Positions 20,665 through 32,790 of a DNA stretch of 64,000 nt are shown piece after piece. Each line of letters starts with the position of its first letter. Within the stretch, counting starts at the first letter, position 1. The stretch is from Opeltia flavorubescens. Its lineage: Eukaryota > Ascomycota > Lecanoromycetes > Teloschistales > Teloschistaceae. The translations under genes and the position numbers were made by a program. The notes beneath the pieces were generated by a model, which ran no database searches, was not told the DNA's origin, and saw nothing but the letters and a program-made list of their open reading frames with translations. The stretch covers positions 1,469,755-1,533,754 of the forward strand of contig KE546976.1 in NCBI GenBank assembly GCA_000442125.1. Reading direction: 5' to 3'.

Positions 20665-21059
20665 TTCCTAGCCAATCAGACCACCTTGGACTGCTAGCTG
20701 AAGTCCGGACTGGGGGAAAGAGAACGGGATAACCCACGAAGAGCCCCTGTCGTCTTATGCCGAATGTTATCAGAGGACCAGGACAGCTGAAGCAAATTAT
20801 CAAAGACGAACAAGGGGGTGATACAAAATTTGGTAATAAACGGATCGTTAGAGTGCTTCCATATATATAAGGGGATTATAGAATTGCATTGTTGATCCCA
20901 AATATCTAAAAGCTCATATATTCGTAGCAAGAGCGCTGAATACATACATCGCGTCCATCTTCTCGAATGCTTTCATACTATTGCTATATATGTTCCATCG
21001 AAAGAAAGGAAGCCCATATTAATTCCAAAACTACCAAAGATCAAGATCAAGTTTAATCA

Positions 21060-21380
21060 AAGTTCATATAGTGAGAATGGAGAGGGAGACAGTAGTGGAA
21101 ATGCGCCTTTATCGACGGAACTAGATATCAAGGTCAAACAAGTCAATTAAGCTTGAAGAGAAGCGCTCAATGAGGAAGCGCATAGGTAGTTGAACCTGTC
21201 AAGAGGGCGGGAGATGAGGAACTCAGCATAGCATCATCGCAGAAGGAATTGAAGATGTAAAATCATTATTAAAGCGGCTTTGGAGTATATAAGTAGTTGC
21301 GTCGAACATGCGAAGGCGGGAAACGAGAAAGCGTATTAGCCAGAGAGTAAGCGAATGTCGTGACATTGACACGAGGACCC
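21060..21380 (+). pseudogene. Decayed coding relic with C-to-T type stops
   Basis: One frame reads SENGEGDSSGNAPLSTELDI, KVKQVN, REALNEEAHR, LNLSRGREMRNSA and AALEYISSCVEHAKAGNEKA with TAA, TGA and TAG stops between, all one C-to-T step from CAA, CGA or CAG. Style resembles the relic at 14.9-15.8 kb. Function unknown. Confidence 0.45.
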
Positions 21381-21396
21381 TTCTTCAAGGTGATTA

Positions 21397-21642
21397 ATGG
21401 AGAAGCCATGCAATTCGATAGGAGCTTGTCTCGCTGTACAATATCTTAAATAGTCCCACCATCCTTCGCTTTAAAATCGTACGCCTTACCGCTAAGTTTC
21501 TCCATCCGGTTGTTAATTAATGGAGGAGCTATATAATTCACCAGAGTCTTATCTCTCTGTGCTATATCTTAAATACTCCCACCATTCACCGCTTTGAAAT
21601 CGTACGCCTTACCGTTAAGTCTTTCCATCCGGTTGTTATTCA
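21397..21642 (+). repeat. Tandem duplication, about 122-bp unit, two copies
   Basis: Units start AATGGAGAAGCCATGCAATT (21397) and AATGGAGGAGCTATATAATT (21521), and each ends in a TTTCCATCCGGTTGTTA-like block; CGTACGCCTTACCG is shared. Differences are mainly transitions. Confidence 0.65.
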
Positions 21643-22059
21643 CAGAATTAACTTCTTAGCGAGTTAGAAATCTATAGTTGCCTTAATGCTCCGTACTAAT
21701 TGTTACGCGACTTAAATACTTATAACTCAGTTGCTTCGAAGGCATCTTGGAATGATAGGTCACGACTCAACGCATAAAAAGAGTTGATAGACTTTGGTGT
21801 TAGCTTTTATAATTGGACCTGTCGGAGTTCTCGACCTATAGCAATCGAAATTCAAGTGGGCGTTGAGACGGCAAGCAGTAGATGGATAGAGTATGCTCTC
21901 GCTGCCATTGACAACCTAGGTCAAATGTGTGTGATATGGAAGGGAAAAGAAGTTTGAAGAATGCGTGTAGATAACATGCTTGGGAATTCGACGTTTGAGA
22001 CTTGCAAGAGAAAGTCGAACTTGACGAATAAAACTTGGAAAATGAAGGTCCGAATAGAA

Positions 22060-22085
22060 TAGCCGAAGATTCTCCGATTCCGCAA
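22060..22085 (+). repeat. Dispersed 26-nt motif, copy 2
   Basis: TAGCCGAA-GATTCTCCGA-TTCCGCAA; see the copy at 14313. It lies about 250 bp downstream of the broken proline/arginine-rich gene copy at 22314. Confidence 0.5.
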
Positions 22086-22313
22086 TTTCGTCAATCTCCA
22101 CCCCATTAACTTCGATAAAAGGTATACTTATATAATTTTTGGACATTAAACCTTATTTAAGATACTCATGGTCAAAGATGGGATATTCAAAGTCAAGGAT
22201 ATGGATTTAGGATGGACATGGCAAAAAATTCATATAACATCATTATGGAAGCAAGTTTAGTCAACCAAATGGCTCAAAATTTGCCGATTAGGTCTTTATA
22301 TGTCCCGTCTACC

Positions 22314-22830
22314 CTACCTTCTCCCTACCACCTCCCTCCACAACCTATCTGATTCCGCTGCTCGAGCAGCTCGGCGGGCCACCTCATCTTCTCTCGTGAT
22401 GGGGGCTCGAGGTTGATTGGGTCTTGGGGCGGGGAGTCGAGGGCTGAGGTGACGGGCTTGGATGATTGAGCTTGGGGGAGGGGCCGTGAATTGGGAGTCG
22501 AGGAGGATGCGGGCATTGTTGGTGGGGTTGGGGCTGAGATGTCGGATCTGGACGTAGGAGCTTGGGGGAGGAATTGAGGGGCTGGCGCGGCCAGCGATGA
22601 TGGGGCTGGGGTTGGGGATTTGCGGGCGAGGTGGAGAGGGGTTGATAGTGTACGCCTGTTCTCCGGAGGCAAGCCGGGCAGCCAAGGCACGTCGTTTCGC
22701 CATTTGCGCTGGAGGGGAGGGAAGTTGAGGAGGCGAGGAGGGGATCCGGACGGTGAATATCCGTCACGGAATCTAGAACTTCTTCTCACTCTTAGAGGAG
22801 TACGGTCATTTTCCCGTAGGTACGCCACTC
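22314..22830 (-). pseudogene. Frameshifted copy of proline/arginine-rich family gene
   Basis: The minus-strand frame 22703-22314 reads MAKRRALAARLASGEQAYTI, a Pro/Ser-rich middle with two copies of a (I/V)QxRHLSP motif, and ends ARRAARAAESDRLWREVVGR. These blocks match the intact gene at 30470-31132. Upstream of 22703 the matching Pro/Ser sequence continues in another frame (SPSGSPPRLLNFPP), so a frameshift separates the N-terminal part. The 3' flank (22200-22330) also matches 30360-30480, including CAACCAAATGG and AAAATTTGCCGAT, which shows a segmental duplication and not just a shared motif. Confidence 0.65.
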
Positions 22831-22923
22831 GACGTATCGATCATTGATATCCTCTGATTTGATATACTTTGGCACAGGCTCCTTTCGCCGCTAGACCCAT
22901 CTTTGATGGCAAGGCTACCATGT

Positions 22924-23583
22924 TCAAGCCCACCCTTCGAAAATGGTTGAGGTCCGGCGACAGCGGATCGACAGGCTGGTCAGCTTCACATCGGATATAC
23001 CCAGCATCTTTATAAATAACACAATCCATGCAAGGTCCGAATATTGCCACACAGGAGAACAGCAAGCAACCACTTCACCTAATCGGTCTCCGTATAGATT
23101 GATGTTGGTCCGAGTCTCATTCAAAGTCCAGAGTCTTGCTGTAATTGTGACCATGCGACCTTCATACCAGGACCCATTTTTCAACTCGATCCAACCAGCC
23201 TTCTGATCAGAGCTATTGTTTCGCGTTCCACTTTGATATTACTCTGGAATAATGAATCTAAATCATTTCCAGTTATAGGATTCAATTCGACTTTCTGTAT
23301 CCTAGGAAATGGTTGTAGTATCACATTTCTAATGTCGATGTTGTTGAACTTTCGAGTAGTCTTGGTTCCGATCATTTAGAATGAAGACGTATTCTCGAAT
23401 CACGGATTCCCTTATGAACCCTCCACTCGCCCAGTCGATGCACAATAACCCATCTCTGTAAAGATTGATGCTGATTCGGATATCCCTAACAATAAGTATT
23501 GTGCGCTTGGATGATGGTGAGGTAAAGCAAAGCGAAATCGAGCGTTGTGATTGGGACGTCATAATATGCTCGCTTGGGTTCAA
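22924..23583 (-). pseudogene. Two related decayed frames (INLY motif)
   Basis: Minus-strand frames at 23583-23329 and 23184-22924 contain similar segments, RDIRISINLYRDGLLCIDW and NETRTNINLYGDRLGEV, about 380 bp apart, suggesting an old tandem duplication of a coding segment. Neither is intact and the family is not recognised. Confidence 0.35.
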
Positions 23584-23589
23584 GAACAG

Positions 23590-26500
23590 TTGGCCCCTTG
23601 TACTGTTCTTCAGATTGTGCAGGGCGCAGGTTGAATATTACTAGATGTTTGTCCCGTGGCTTGCGAAAGACCTGACTGACAAATTTAATTTGTTAGTATC
23701 TCACCAGTAAACAGCTGAACGGAACACCTGTCACTCTAAGCGTCACTCCGGCCACCTTTGTGTAATGCACTATGCACATTATTTTGTCCATAAGACGCTG
23801 CGAAGGGAGTGTCCGGGTTCTCGACCAGACTGACAAATTTGACTTACTGGTCTCCATTGATCTGAACGTCGAGGCACCAGTGGAGACTTCATGGCATTAT
23901 GTATGGACGATGGCTTAGATATCGATGAATGCATTTGCCTCGTAGTCTTTCTTGCCCTTTTTATCCACCTACTCAATCCTTCACTTCAATAGGTGCTTGA
24001 TTGTCTGTATTTCACCTCATTCCACTCCCCCCGTTTCCAGTCAATCGTCCTACACAATCGATACCTCTCAATTGTCTCTGCCGATCCGTCTCAATTTTCT
24101 TTCTCGCCAATTGCATCGTAATTTCTTTGCTCTTCTTTTCCAGATTCACGACCCGCTCAATTCTTTTTTACAGGTGGAGGTTTCGCGTTCCACTTGCGTA
24201 TTGTTGTCCATTCTCTTTAACTAGGTTTCTTGCATGACATCCTCGTTGACATTGAATTGACCAGCGAGCGTGTTTATCTCAGGCGGATAAGGAGTTCCAA
24301 TCATTTCTGATTATGGTATGCAAGTCGATGCGACGTAGAACCTGATTGTGCTATCTTGGTTGCAGAGGTCTTGCCCAATGGAGCTCTGAACCGCGGAGGA
24401 GGCAGCCCCCTCTTTTTGTAGAAGTCTTGCGCAAAGGAGCTCCTGACCGCCGAGGAGACATTAAAGCTGCCGAGTTGATTTGTTGACCAGACTCGAAGTG
24501 CATTTGATCTGCCTTGCTTTCGTTGTACAGAGGCTCCAATGTTGCGTTGAGGTGTACTGGAGGTGTCAAATCATGCAAGGTAATGATCCCGGATATTCTG
24601 ATTTTGATATTGGAGGGAATTGAAGTGAATTTGATTTATGTAAAGGACGCTCTGGCGTGCAGCTTATTGATTGTTGCTGGTCAGATTTGGGCTGCATTGT
24701 TGAATCTGTGTTGGATGTACGGTAGGTAGTGCAGGGAGCTTTCTCAGCTTTTTCATCTTTCACTTGTATCTTTGGAGACTGGATTACTTCCAATTTCGCT
24801 CTGGATTTGGTCTTCACCGTGAGATGAATTGTGCAAATCCCACGGGGACAAGGGTGGTATCAGTAATGGGTGGTGTGCTTGTGTAGTATTTGTGCCTGTC
24901 TTGAAACAATCACTCATTATCGCTCGGGGTGCAAAGCTGGTGTGTCTAGCTTACCACTGAGCTCATAGACCTTCAGTCGGTGCTCCAACGCAAGATTTCT
25001 GTCAGGGAATATTGTAGGTTACTGACCAAGAAGCGGCCGGTAGCTTCACACAAGTCGTGTTGGGTGGTGGGCGAAGTGAGTTGTAAGTGTTGGAGCTGTA
25101 ATGATCTGAGGATGGAGCCGCACTTTTGAATAGATATCGACCTGTCGATTCCTCGATCGCAGATTTTTCCACCTGTTCAAGATGGAATGTCGCAATCCAA
25201 AGTTCCTAATTCTAATCAATATCTATCCAACCCCAACTAAATATCGCTCTCTAATGTATAAGTCTTGTAGCAGGTCCAATACTGCATCGGATTCAATAGA
25301 GAAATTAATTACACAAAGCTTGTGTTGTCGCCCCTGATATCCCAGCCCATTCTCATTCAAATGATTGAAAGATACACGGCCCAACTCGGTCCTCGTTGAA
25401 CTCGCATTTGCCGACCGTAGTATTGCCATTAAAAGGAGCAATAGCCGTAAATGTACACCCCAACGTTGACCTCTTGAACCTTACCCAAACCCCTTTCACC
25501 CTCACCTTCCAGCGAACCAGTTGTTCCATCTTTCTTCTCCGGCCAGGTCACATCCCCTCTTCTTTTTGTATACACGGCCTCTAGCTCGGGTGTAAGTGTG
25601 GCAGGTGTTGTATCTTACGAGATGCGTGGTTCGTAATCGAGTTCCAACCTCGAGCGTATATCGGCGACTGGTCTTTTTCCAGCGATGGAGTGAATGAACC
25701 CCTCGATACTCCTTGCCCGCTCGTTAGTTCCTTCTGGACAGTAGACTGCCTTCTCTTCCCGCTCTTCATCAAGCTAAGCCAGGTACTCGGGATCTGGGAG
25801 TTTTGTCCATCTCTTACTTCCACTACTCTTGCGTGCTATTGTGGTGGAGGGATGATTGCTCTTCAGCAGGAGGGAATAAGACTGGTAACGGTCATTAGTA
25901 GTTGTACCATCAACCTGGAGCTCATTTCGAGGTCCTACCAATCTCTTCCCTCCATCCTCTTCATCAAGCTTAGTCGGGGATTCCGGGTGTCCAATCGTCT
26001 CCATATTGCAACTGAGTAAGATATCGTGCAAGGTAATTGCATTGCCGTATTTGAACGCCTTAGAAATGGAAGCTGATATCTGGCGGAACGGATGGAGGTC
26101 GGGGAGGAATTGTTGTCCACAGAGGAGGCTATGTACACTAAAGGCCAAGCTAGATAGCCGAATATTACCCGACTCCGCAAAAAATCGGAGGATCGTATTC
26201 GTTGCTTGAAACTTAAAAATTTATGGTCTTGTGCCCACAATAATCGTAATTCGGGTTACAAACAGTGAAACAAATGTCCGACAACGAGTCCTTCCTATAG
26301 TTATGCACGCCTGAATCCCCGCCACCATAATCCTCATCTCCTCATTCCCGGCCGTTGATCATTGTGTCCACCCAATCATCGTCCGACCCGATGCACAGTT
26401 TGTCCCCAGATAATTCAACCACCTCTTTCATTGACAGGTATTCCCAGAGCATGAGCCGCACGGGGTCCAAGGGTAGTTTCTTGGCAGATTCAAAGCTTAT

Positions 26501-27154
26501 CGCGCTTGTCTTAATAGCTTGTTGACATGAAGAGACTCCGTTGTTCCCCATTCCAAATGAGTCAAGTGCTTCACGATCCATGGGATGTCCAGCAACAGCA
26601 GTGTGCCCAGTATGCAAATCCGTCTGGTAAATGGTGCTGACTGGAGGTCAAGGATGGGTTTGGGAGTGTAATGATTTGTCCTGATGGTAGCAGGTTAGCA
26701 AAGTACTCCAACCACGAAATGTGACGGCTACCGCGCCCGACGATTCGAAAACTCGTGCTGCACCCGTTGTCGCAATTAGATTCGATATATCAAGGTCCTT
26801 CCTGTATCATGTGCTGTTGGCGCCAGCTCCGTGGCTCTGTGACATATTGCAAGTTCAATGAGTGAGATGGCGACACAGGTACTGATCGGACTTAGGAAGT
26901 CAACGAGAGGATAATGCACCTGCCAGACTTTGCATCCTACGTACCTTCCATGATTCTCGACGATGACGCGGCCTCATCTTGAGTACCTGCCTCCAAAGTT
27001 CAACTCTTGGCCACAGCTCGGGGTTAACGCCAGACAATAAATCGCGCAACTTCCAATTCTCTGGACCTACCTACCACCAATCTCGATGATGACGCGGCTT
27101 TAACACCAGAAGACGGCGTACCTTCCTCAATCATGGACGTCGTCGACGCACCTG
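23590..27154. other. Low-information stretch with scattered open frames and short duplications
   Basis: Nothing is firmly identifiable. A 57-bp offset duplication stands at 24360-24460 (GCAGAGGTCTTGCCCAATGG versus GTAGAAGTCTTGCGCAAAGG). Minus-strand frames at 24351-24817, 25774-26148 and 26342-26617 are moderately protein-like but lack usable ATG starts or recognisable domains. The right end (26.9-27.15 kb) holds repeated CGATGATGACGCGGC-type motifs, a satellite that borders the SINE-like element at 27155. Confidence 0.4.
26155..26180 (+). repeat. Dispersed 26-nt motif, copy 3
   Basis: TAGCCGAA-TATTACCCGA-CTCCGCAA; see the copy at 14313. Confidence 0.5.
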
Positions 27155-27290
27155 CCTCCGGAGTTAGGAATTAACGGGCCTTGTTTTTTTTTTTTTTTTT
27201 ACCTCCGGTATATAGGCATCGCGTCGTTCACGGAGGGTGGGTGGGTGTGGAGGCGGCGGGGTGGTGGAGGAAAAAATTCTTGAAATGCAC
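27155..27290 (-). mobile_element. SINE-like element, subfamily 1, copy B
   Basis: Nearly identical to 10200-10330, with CTCCGGAGTTAGGAATTAAC, a 17-base T-tract, then ACCTCCGGTATATAGGCATC and the GGGTGGGTGGGTGTGG body. Similarity drops within a few bases of the GGTGG end, where the two copies enter unrelated sequence. Confidence 0.65.
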
Positions 27291-30200
27291 GTAGTGCTGT
27301 GAATAGTACTGCAAAATGGTTCAAATGTTTTGCATTGTGTAGCCAGAGTAGTCAGTCAATCCATCAGTGCACTGGAAGTATCCAATGCATCCCATTCCAT
27401 GTGAAGTTGCTCGTTGTTCTCATGTTGGTGAGACAGTGTACCCACAACCCACGCCCGTACGATGTCCAGTGATCGTAGTGAGCAGAAAGATACCTGGTAT
27501 TAGTTGAATAGTAACTGAACTTGATTTGAAAGCCTCTAGACTTGAATCCAGTCGTGTTTGAAGTTGTGTTGACAGTACACTCCGACCCTGGGATGAGAAG
27601 GCCGGCGGCCAGAGCGGTGACCACAACAAGACAACATCACTGCTTCACAGTACCAAAAGATGCTCTGGCTCACGAAGAGTCATTCTTGAAGTCGTTTCGA
27701 TTTAGAATTGTCACATCCAGCAGGGAGATCCAGTAGTCTCGTTCACAATGTGTCCCGATCGCAAGCTGGCACGGCCGTACCTAAGACGACCACTGGCCAA
27801 GTCGTCTGTCAACTCCATGCATTCGTTTGATTGACATCCAATATTCTCGACTCTGGCTGAGCCATTCCGATGTTGTCACCGATTGCTCACACCATCATTG
27901 CACTGTCTCACCCGTCGATGGTGGATCGATTCGGACACATTTTCATCAATTGGCAATTTATTTTCCTCGTCAACTACGTGGTCATGTCCGTATTGGATAG
28001 ATGGCATTCCAATCGAAGCAAAGACTGATAGCTGTTTATGTCTGGATGGTAGATGGTATGTCTCATTGAAAAGAACATGGTTCAAGAACAAGGTGACAGG
28101 ATATAGATCAGAGACACATAAACATGAAAGGTATATGGTCCCCAAATCCAACTCATCCTCGACGGACTGTTGACACCTCCAACGGGTCACCCAGCCTCTG
28201 CTAGATCCTATCCACACTCAGCGACAAGCTTTCCGACACCTGAAAAGCGAAGTATATGGCTGGATTGTCGAGAATGTTGAAGAGGTCCGAGGTCGAAGGT
28301 CGCAGTGATGGTACACAGAGGCTGACTTCTGACGACAAGGTATTCTTCGTATGCCGAGTGTATATGAGGATGTTCGAAGTTGGTGGATTGGGTTAGGTGA
28401 ACGCGATAGAACCAGATTGCAATGATGGAGTCTAGGTAGAAGAACAGTGAGTGGGACAGTGTTGTACTCTTTGGAATGCGACAAGAACCACTTCACCTGG
28501 ACCGCATCCGTCTAGAATCGTAGTCTTGAGCCGCCGAATCAAGTTCTACAAACATGATTATGTTGGTCATTGAGTAGAAGCTGGAATGTCCATTGTGTTA
28601 TCCTGGTATGATGCTGTCGCAAATAAGTGCGGAGTATTGCGGAGATGCGCTAAAGATCGACGATCTAGACGATATCGACAAGTCGAACGTAGCTTGAGCC
28701 GCATGTACCAATTCGACTTGGCATACGACCAGCACCTTTGACCATCACATTCATACGTTGCTGCATGGCATAACCACTCCGCTCGTTGTACAAGCTATGA
28801 TATTCTTCTCGAATTGACATGAATAAGACTTTTCTACCTGGATATCACCCTCGACAACGAGATGTTTGGTGGAGTGGATATGAGATGACCAAGTTGAGAG
28901 GTTATTCTACATCCATCTAACCTTGTTGCTCTTACTAACGGTTGAATGCTTATAGGAAAACACTTCTCCGCTACACGCCTGAACAAGAAAGAGGGGGAAA
29001 ATCATAACCGAGATACATCAACAGCCAGTCGAAGCACAGCCCCTAAAGACTTGCAACTCACCACCATAACATGACTTGGAGATAAGAGGGGGATGATACT
29101 ACAAGCAGGAATGAAAGGTAACCATGAGGACGAGAGGAAATCAAGGATCAGACTAGATAGAGGCCAAGGTTGAAGTTAAAGACCAACCATACATCACCTA
29201 CCTCGTCGAGGGATCTTCGACGGCCACATCCATCTCAAGTCAACTAGCAGTCCAGCACATGTCCGAAGTCGAAAAGGACGGATCCCATTAAGCGCGTGGG
29301 CAAGGTCAGCCACCGGTGTCAAGTCGCAAAACGTACCGAACACACAAGGGAAGCTAGACGCGTCGAATTCAAGGAAGAGCTTCGTTTGCTGGCAGTGTCG
29401 TCGACATACGGTCCAGAGTACGCGATACCAAACAAGCGCCAGAGGCCATCAACGTCAACGTTACCACGGTGATAAGCAGACGGTCAAAAATCACAACAAG
29501 CATTTTCATCCCCGGGCGAACCACTGTACTTGAGATCTGGTGTGGAGCTTTCTTCGGCTGGTCTGACACGTGCGCTTACAAAGCGACCGTAATATGTATG
29601 AGTTGGGATAAAAAAAGGGTGTCTGAAGCTTTGCGACAGGATGAGAGTGTCTGGCCGAGGTAAAAACTGAACGCCGAGGTGTATATACAAGAACGCTAAT
29701 GACAATAGGCGCATAGACGACTTGGTGTGCGCCACAACCGAATAGAAACTCAACGTCGTATCGTCTTCGTACCGGAGAATATAACGGACTTACACACTCC
29801 CGGTAAAGAGGTGGATACAAGCTAGGAAGGCGATGTCAACTTTGAATTCAGACGCCGATGAAGATGGCATGGGGTTAATAAGGAGAACAAGAGCGCAAGC
29901 ACCAGAGTGAAAGAGGGATTGTTACAGTCCAGCTCTCAAGCGGATAAGACAGCAGCCATGGAGCGCATTGAGGAGTGGAGCACAACAGATACCAATCACA
30001 GGTATTCAAAACCTTGATCGGCCATCATTACAAACGTCTTCCCTTGGTCTTACATATCATCAAAGCCAGGATCCAGACGGGAAATAGGTAAAGGTGGGAT
30101 ACAGCGTTGACATTTGTATGTCATATGGATTAGACATGAGCAAGACGGGGTTTTCAAGGGAAGGTGAAAAGGTGGTAAGAAGAGAGGAAAGTGTTTTCGA

Positions 30201-30356
30201 TAAAGAATGTACAGTGAACAAGTAAGACGCAGGTCACGTTGAGATATTCCTTGAACATGATGTATCGACTACAACGTTAGCGAGACCTGACGATGAATTG
30301 CGTACATCCAGACCATACAGTCACCTAGAATGCATTGCTTTGTTAGACAAACTAGG
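27291..30356. other. Non-coding repeat-derived DNA
   Basis: No gene is supported. The sequence contains many CGAC/GTCG-rich, satellite-like phrases, decayed beyond clear periodicity, for example around 28.6-28.8 and 29.2-29.6 kb. Confidence 0.4.
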
Positions 30357-30469
30357 TCATGGATGGTTGAAGATGGGGATGAACATGGCAAGACAAGTCA
30401 CATAAGATCATGATGGAAGAAGTATGGTCAACCAAATGGTTCAAAATTTGCCGATGCGGTCTTTATGAG

Positions 30470-31132
30470 TTATCTCCCTCTCCTTCCCACCACCTCCCTC
30501 CACATCCTGGCTTGTTCCGCTGCTCGAGCAGCTCGGCGGGCCTCCACGTCGTCGATCAGGACGCGGGCACGAGGTTGGGAGGGTGTTGGGGTGGGGGGTT
30601 GAGGGCGAGGCGGAGAGGAGGTGACATTGTATGGCTGCTCACCGGCAGCAAGCCGGGCAGCCAAAGCTCGGTTTTCGGCCGCTTGGGCCAGAGGGGAAGG
30701 AGGTTGAGGAGAGGAGGAGGAGAGGCGGAGGGGCAAGGCGTTGGTGCCGCGGCCGCGACGAGGAGGAGATTGGAGAGGAGGGGAGGCGGAGCGGCGAGGA
30801 GAGGCAGAGCGAGGGCGATTGGCGGGGGCTCTGCGTCGGGGAGGAGAGGCGAGGCGAGGCGGGGAGGAAGAGACAAGGATTGGCTGCTGTTGCTGCTGCT
30901 GCTGGCCACCGAGAGGATTGGTGCCGTTGTTTAAATTTTGAAAAAGACCAGCTGCTACGGGGCGAGCAGCATATGCCCCCTGGCGTCTCGCAAGTTCAGC
31001 AAGACGGGCGCGACGATTCGCAGCTCCTCCATCGGGGAGGTATTGCTCTCTTGGGTGCTGTCGGCGGCGGAGATAGTAATCATCCTGGTCTGCTTGAGAC
31101 CAGCCGGGCCGACGGTTATCATGACGAGGCAT
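30470..31132 (-). CDS. Proline/arginine-rich basic protein, multicopy family, 220 aa
   Basis: Intact frame from ATG 31132 to TAA at 30470. A 55-bp intron lies directly before the ATG (31187-31133: GTAAGT donor, ACTGAT branch, TATATAG acceptor), so the gene has a spliced 5' leader, which argues that it is or was expressed. Layout: residues 1-60 charged, Arg/Ala/Gln-rich; 77-83 a Gln run; 88-150 low-complexity Ser-Pro-Arg; 154-167 NRALAARLAAGEQP, the family signature; 172-190 Pro-rich; 198-220 ARRAARAAEQARMWREVVGR. No signal peptide or membrane segment; probably nuclear or nucleic-acid-associated judging from charge, which is inference. Broken relatives lie at 22314-22830, 45594-46130 and 46700-46760. 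DNA is locally GC-rich and purine-repeat-rich compared with its flanks. Confidence 0.65.
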   Translation of the reverse strand: MPRHDNRRPGWSQADQDDYYLRRRQHPREQYLPDGGAANRRARLAELARRQGAYAARPVAAGLFQNLNNGTNPLGGQQQQQQQPILVSSSPPRLASPPRRRAPANRPRSASPRRSASPPLQSPPRRGRGTNALPLRLSSSSPQPPSPLAQAAENRALAARLAAGEQPYNVTSSPPRPQPPTPTPSQPRARVLIDDVEARRAARAAEQARMWREVVGRRGR

Positions 31133-31272
31133 CTATATAAACATCAGTATATTGAACATTGATGGGGTGGGGTGGATGAAAACTTACGATATTGCAAGTG
31201 ACTCGAGTATGGAGAAGGAAAGAGAAAGAAAAGTGGGAAAACTTACGTATATATGGACCTTACAAAACTTAC

Positions 31273-31455
31273 CTGGAAGGAGCGAGAGCAGTTACCTAAA
31301 ATGGAAGGTACGACAATTTACCAGGGAAGGAGCGCAGAATTCGAAATTCTAGGGAAGGAACGGTGAAATCCAACAGAAGGAACGACAATTCAAAGGAAGG
31401 TACGAAAGTTTCGAGGGAAGGAGCAAGATTTCGAAAGTAAATGGAAGGAATAGGA
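31273..31455 (+). repeat. GGAAGGAWCG minisatellite
   Basis: About seven units of 19-28 bp, each starting GGAAGGARCG or GGAAGGTACG followed by an A/T-rich ARTTCGAAA-like tail. A shorter related run lies at 35690-35790. It sits just upstream of the gene at 30470-31132. Confidence 0.65.
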
Positions 31456-32174
31456 AAAGGAAAGGGGTCAATGATATGAAAACTGGAAAGCGATGTCGTC
31501 AATTCCCCTATAATGAGTGAATGGATTGCGACCATGAGGATTAGAACGCTAATGCCTGCAACAATCAAATACGCTTGATCGCATTGCGCTGATCTAAATA
31601 GAAATAATTGAATCGGCAGAAGAGTGTTATGTTATATATAGTTAATTATTGAACCCAGCAACAACTGAACATTGCTATTATACTGGAGATTGACGACTTC
31701 ACGGACGACAGCCACAAAGGTCGAGGACAAGCCATGGCATTCATGTATTCAAGCCGTGATCCGGAGAGCAAAAAGAAAGATGCCTGAGGGACCAGTGAAG
31801 GATTCGAGAATCACCAAGTAATGTTATGAAACGAATTAACTATGCATCGAGAGCTACGATATATTTAGAGACTAGATATGGCATCTAAATAGCCACGGTA
31901 ACAATGACAGTTGAAAGTAAACCACCCCTGAGCAACAAACGATAATGGTCCAAGATGGCAGCATGGAAAGAACATCACTCGCTCCACAACTACTTCCAGA
32001 ATATTCTAAGACGCCAAATATACGGACTTCCTTCGTCTGTAATAACCTCACTGCGAGAAGACAACATAAATGTAGAGTTCGATTACTGCATCTTGTTTCG
32101 TTCGGATAGCAAGGGGTCGACATTTCGCCGATCCGAAAACAGCTTTGTAGCAAAGTGCCGGTACCGAAGCCAAC

Positions 32175-32790
32175 AACGGGTGACCGGTCGCGAACGGGCG
32201 GCGGGAATGGAGAGCGGATGAAGGGTATTGAGTAAGGCATCTTCATTGACTTTGATGTCCCTTCTTTGATTCGGATTTAACTGGTTCTGTCTTGATGGTG
32301 ATGACTTCGAAAACCATCGACCCAGAATTGCTTTATCTCGTCATCCGCAGCAACGAAGTGTATATCTCCAATCAAAGAGGACGTCCCTAACAAAACCATC
32401 GAAAAGACGCAAGCCATGGCAAGGTCTGCTCCTATAACACCGAAGAAGTCCGTACCAACAAGAAGTTCGAGACGCATTCTAACACGAACTCCATCTATCA
32501 GCAAGGACACAAACCCATGGACGCTCGCAAAGCGGCCACCAGAGACCATGAATGTGAAGTTGGTAGTGACCACAATCTCATTGAAGGAAACCCATCGTCT
32601 AGTTCGTCTGACTTTGTACAGGCAAGTGGTGGTTGACTGAGGGGACTGAAATGTGCGATTGTGATGGCAGACGGCGGGAATGGTGGGCGGATGAAGGGGA
32701 TCGGGGTACCAGTTGGGTAAAACGAGATTTTGTGAGGCATCTTCATTGACTGTGATGTCCCCTTCTTGGATTCGGATTTAGCTGATTCTG
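32175..32790 (+). repeat. Direct duplication offset about 500 bp
   Basis: GGCGGGAATGG, GCGGATGAAGGG, GGCATCTTCATTGACT and GATTCGGATTTA occur in the same order at 32198-32280 and 32672-32782. The minus-strand frame through the second copy (about 32971-32500) is Ser/Pro-rich and partly protein-like, KMPHKISFYPTGTPIPFIRP, versus KMPYSIPFIRSPFPP in the first copy. Possibly a duplicated, decayed gene segment. Confidence 0.5.

Noticed and set aside
30410-31140. Plus-strand Arg/Gly-rich frames overlapping the family gene
   Set aside because: They are antisense shadows of a GC-rich Pro/Arg coding region; the minus frame has the family signature and a leader intron.
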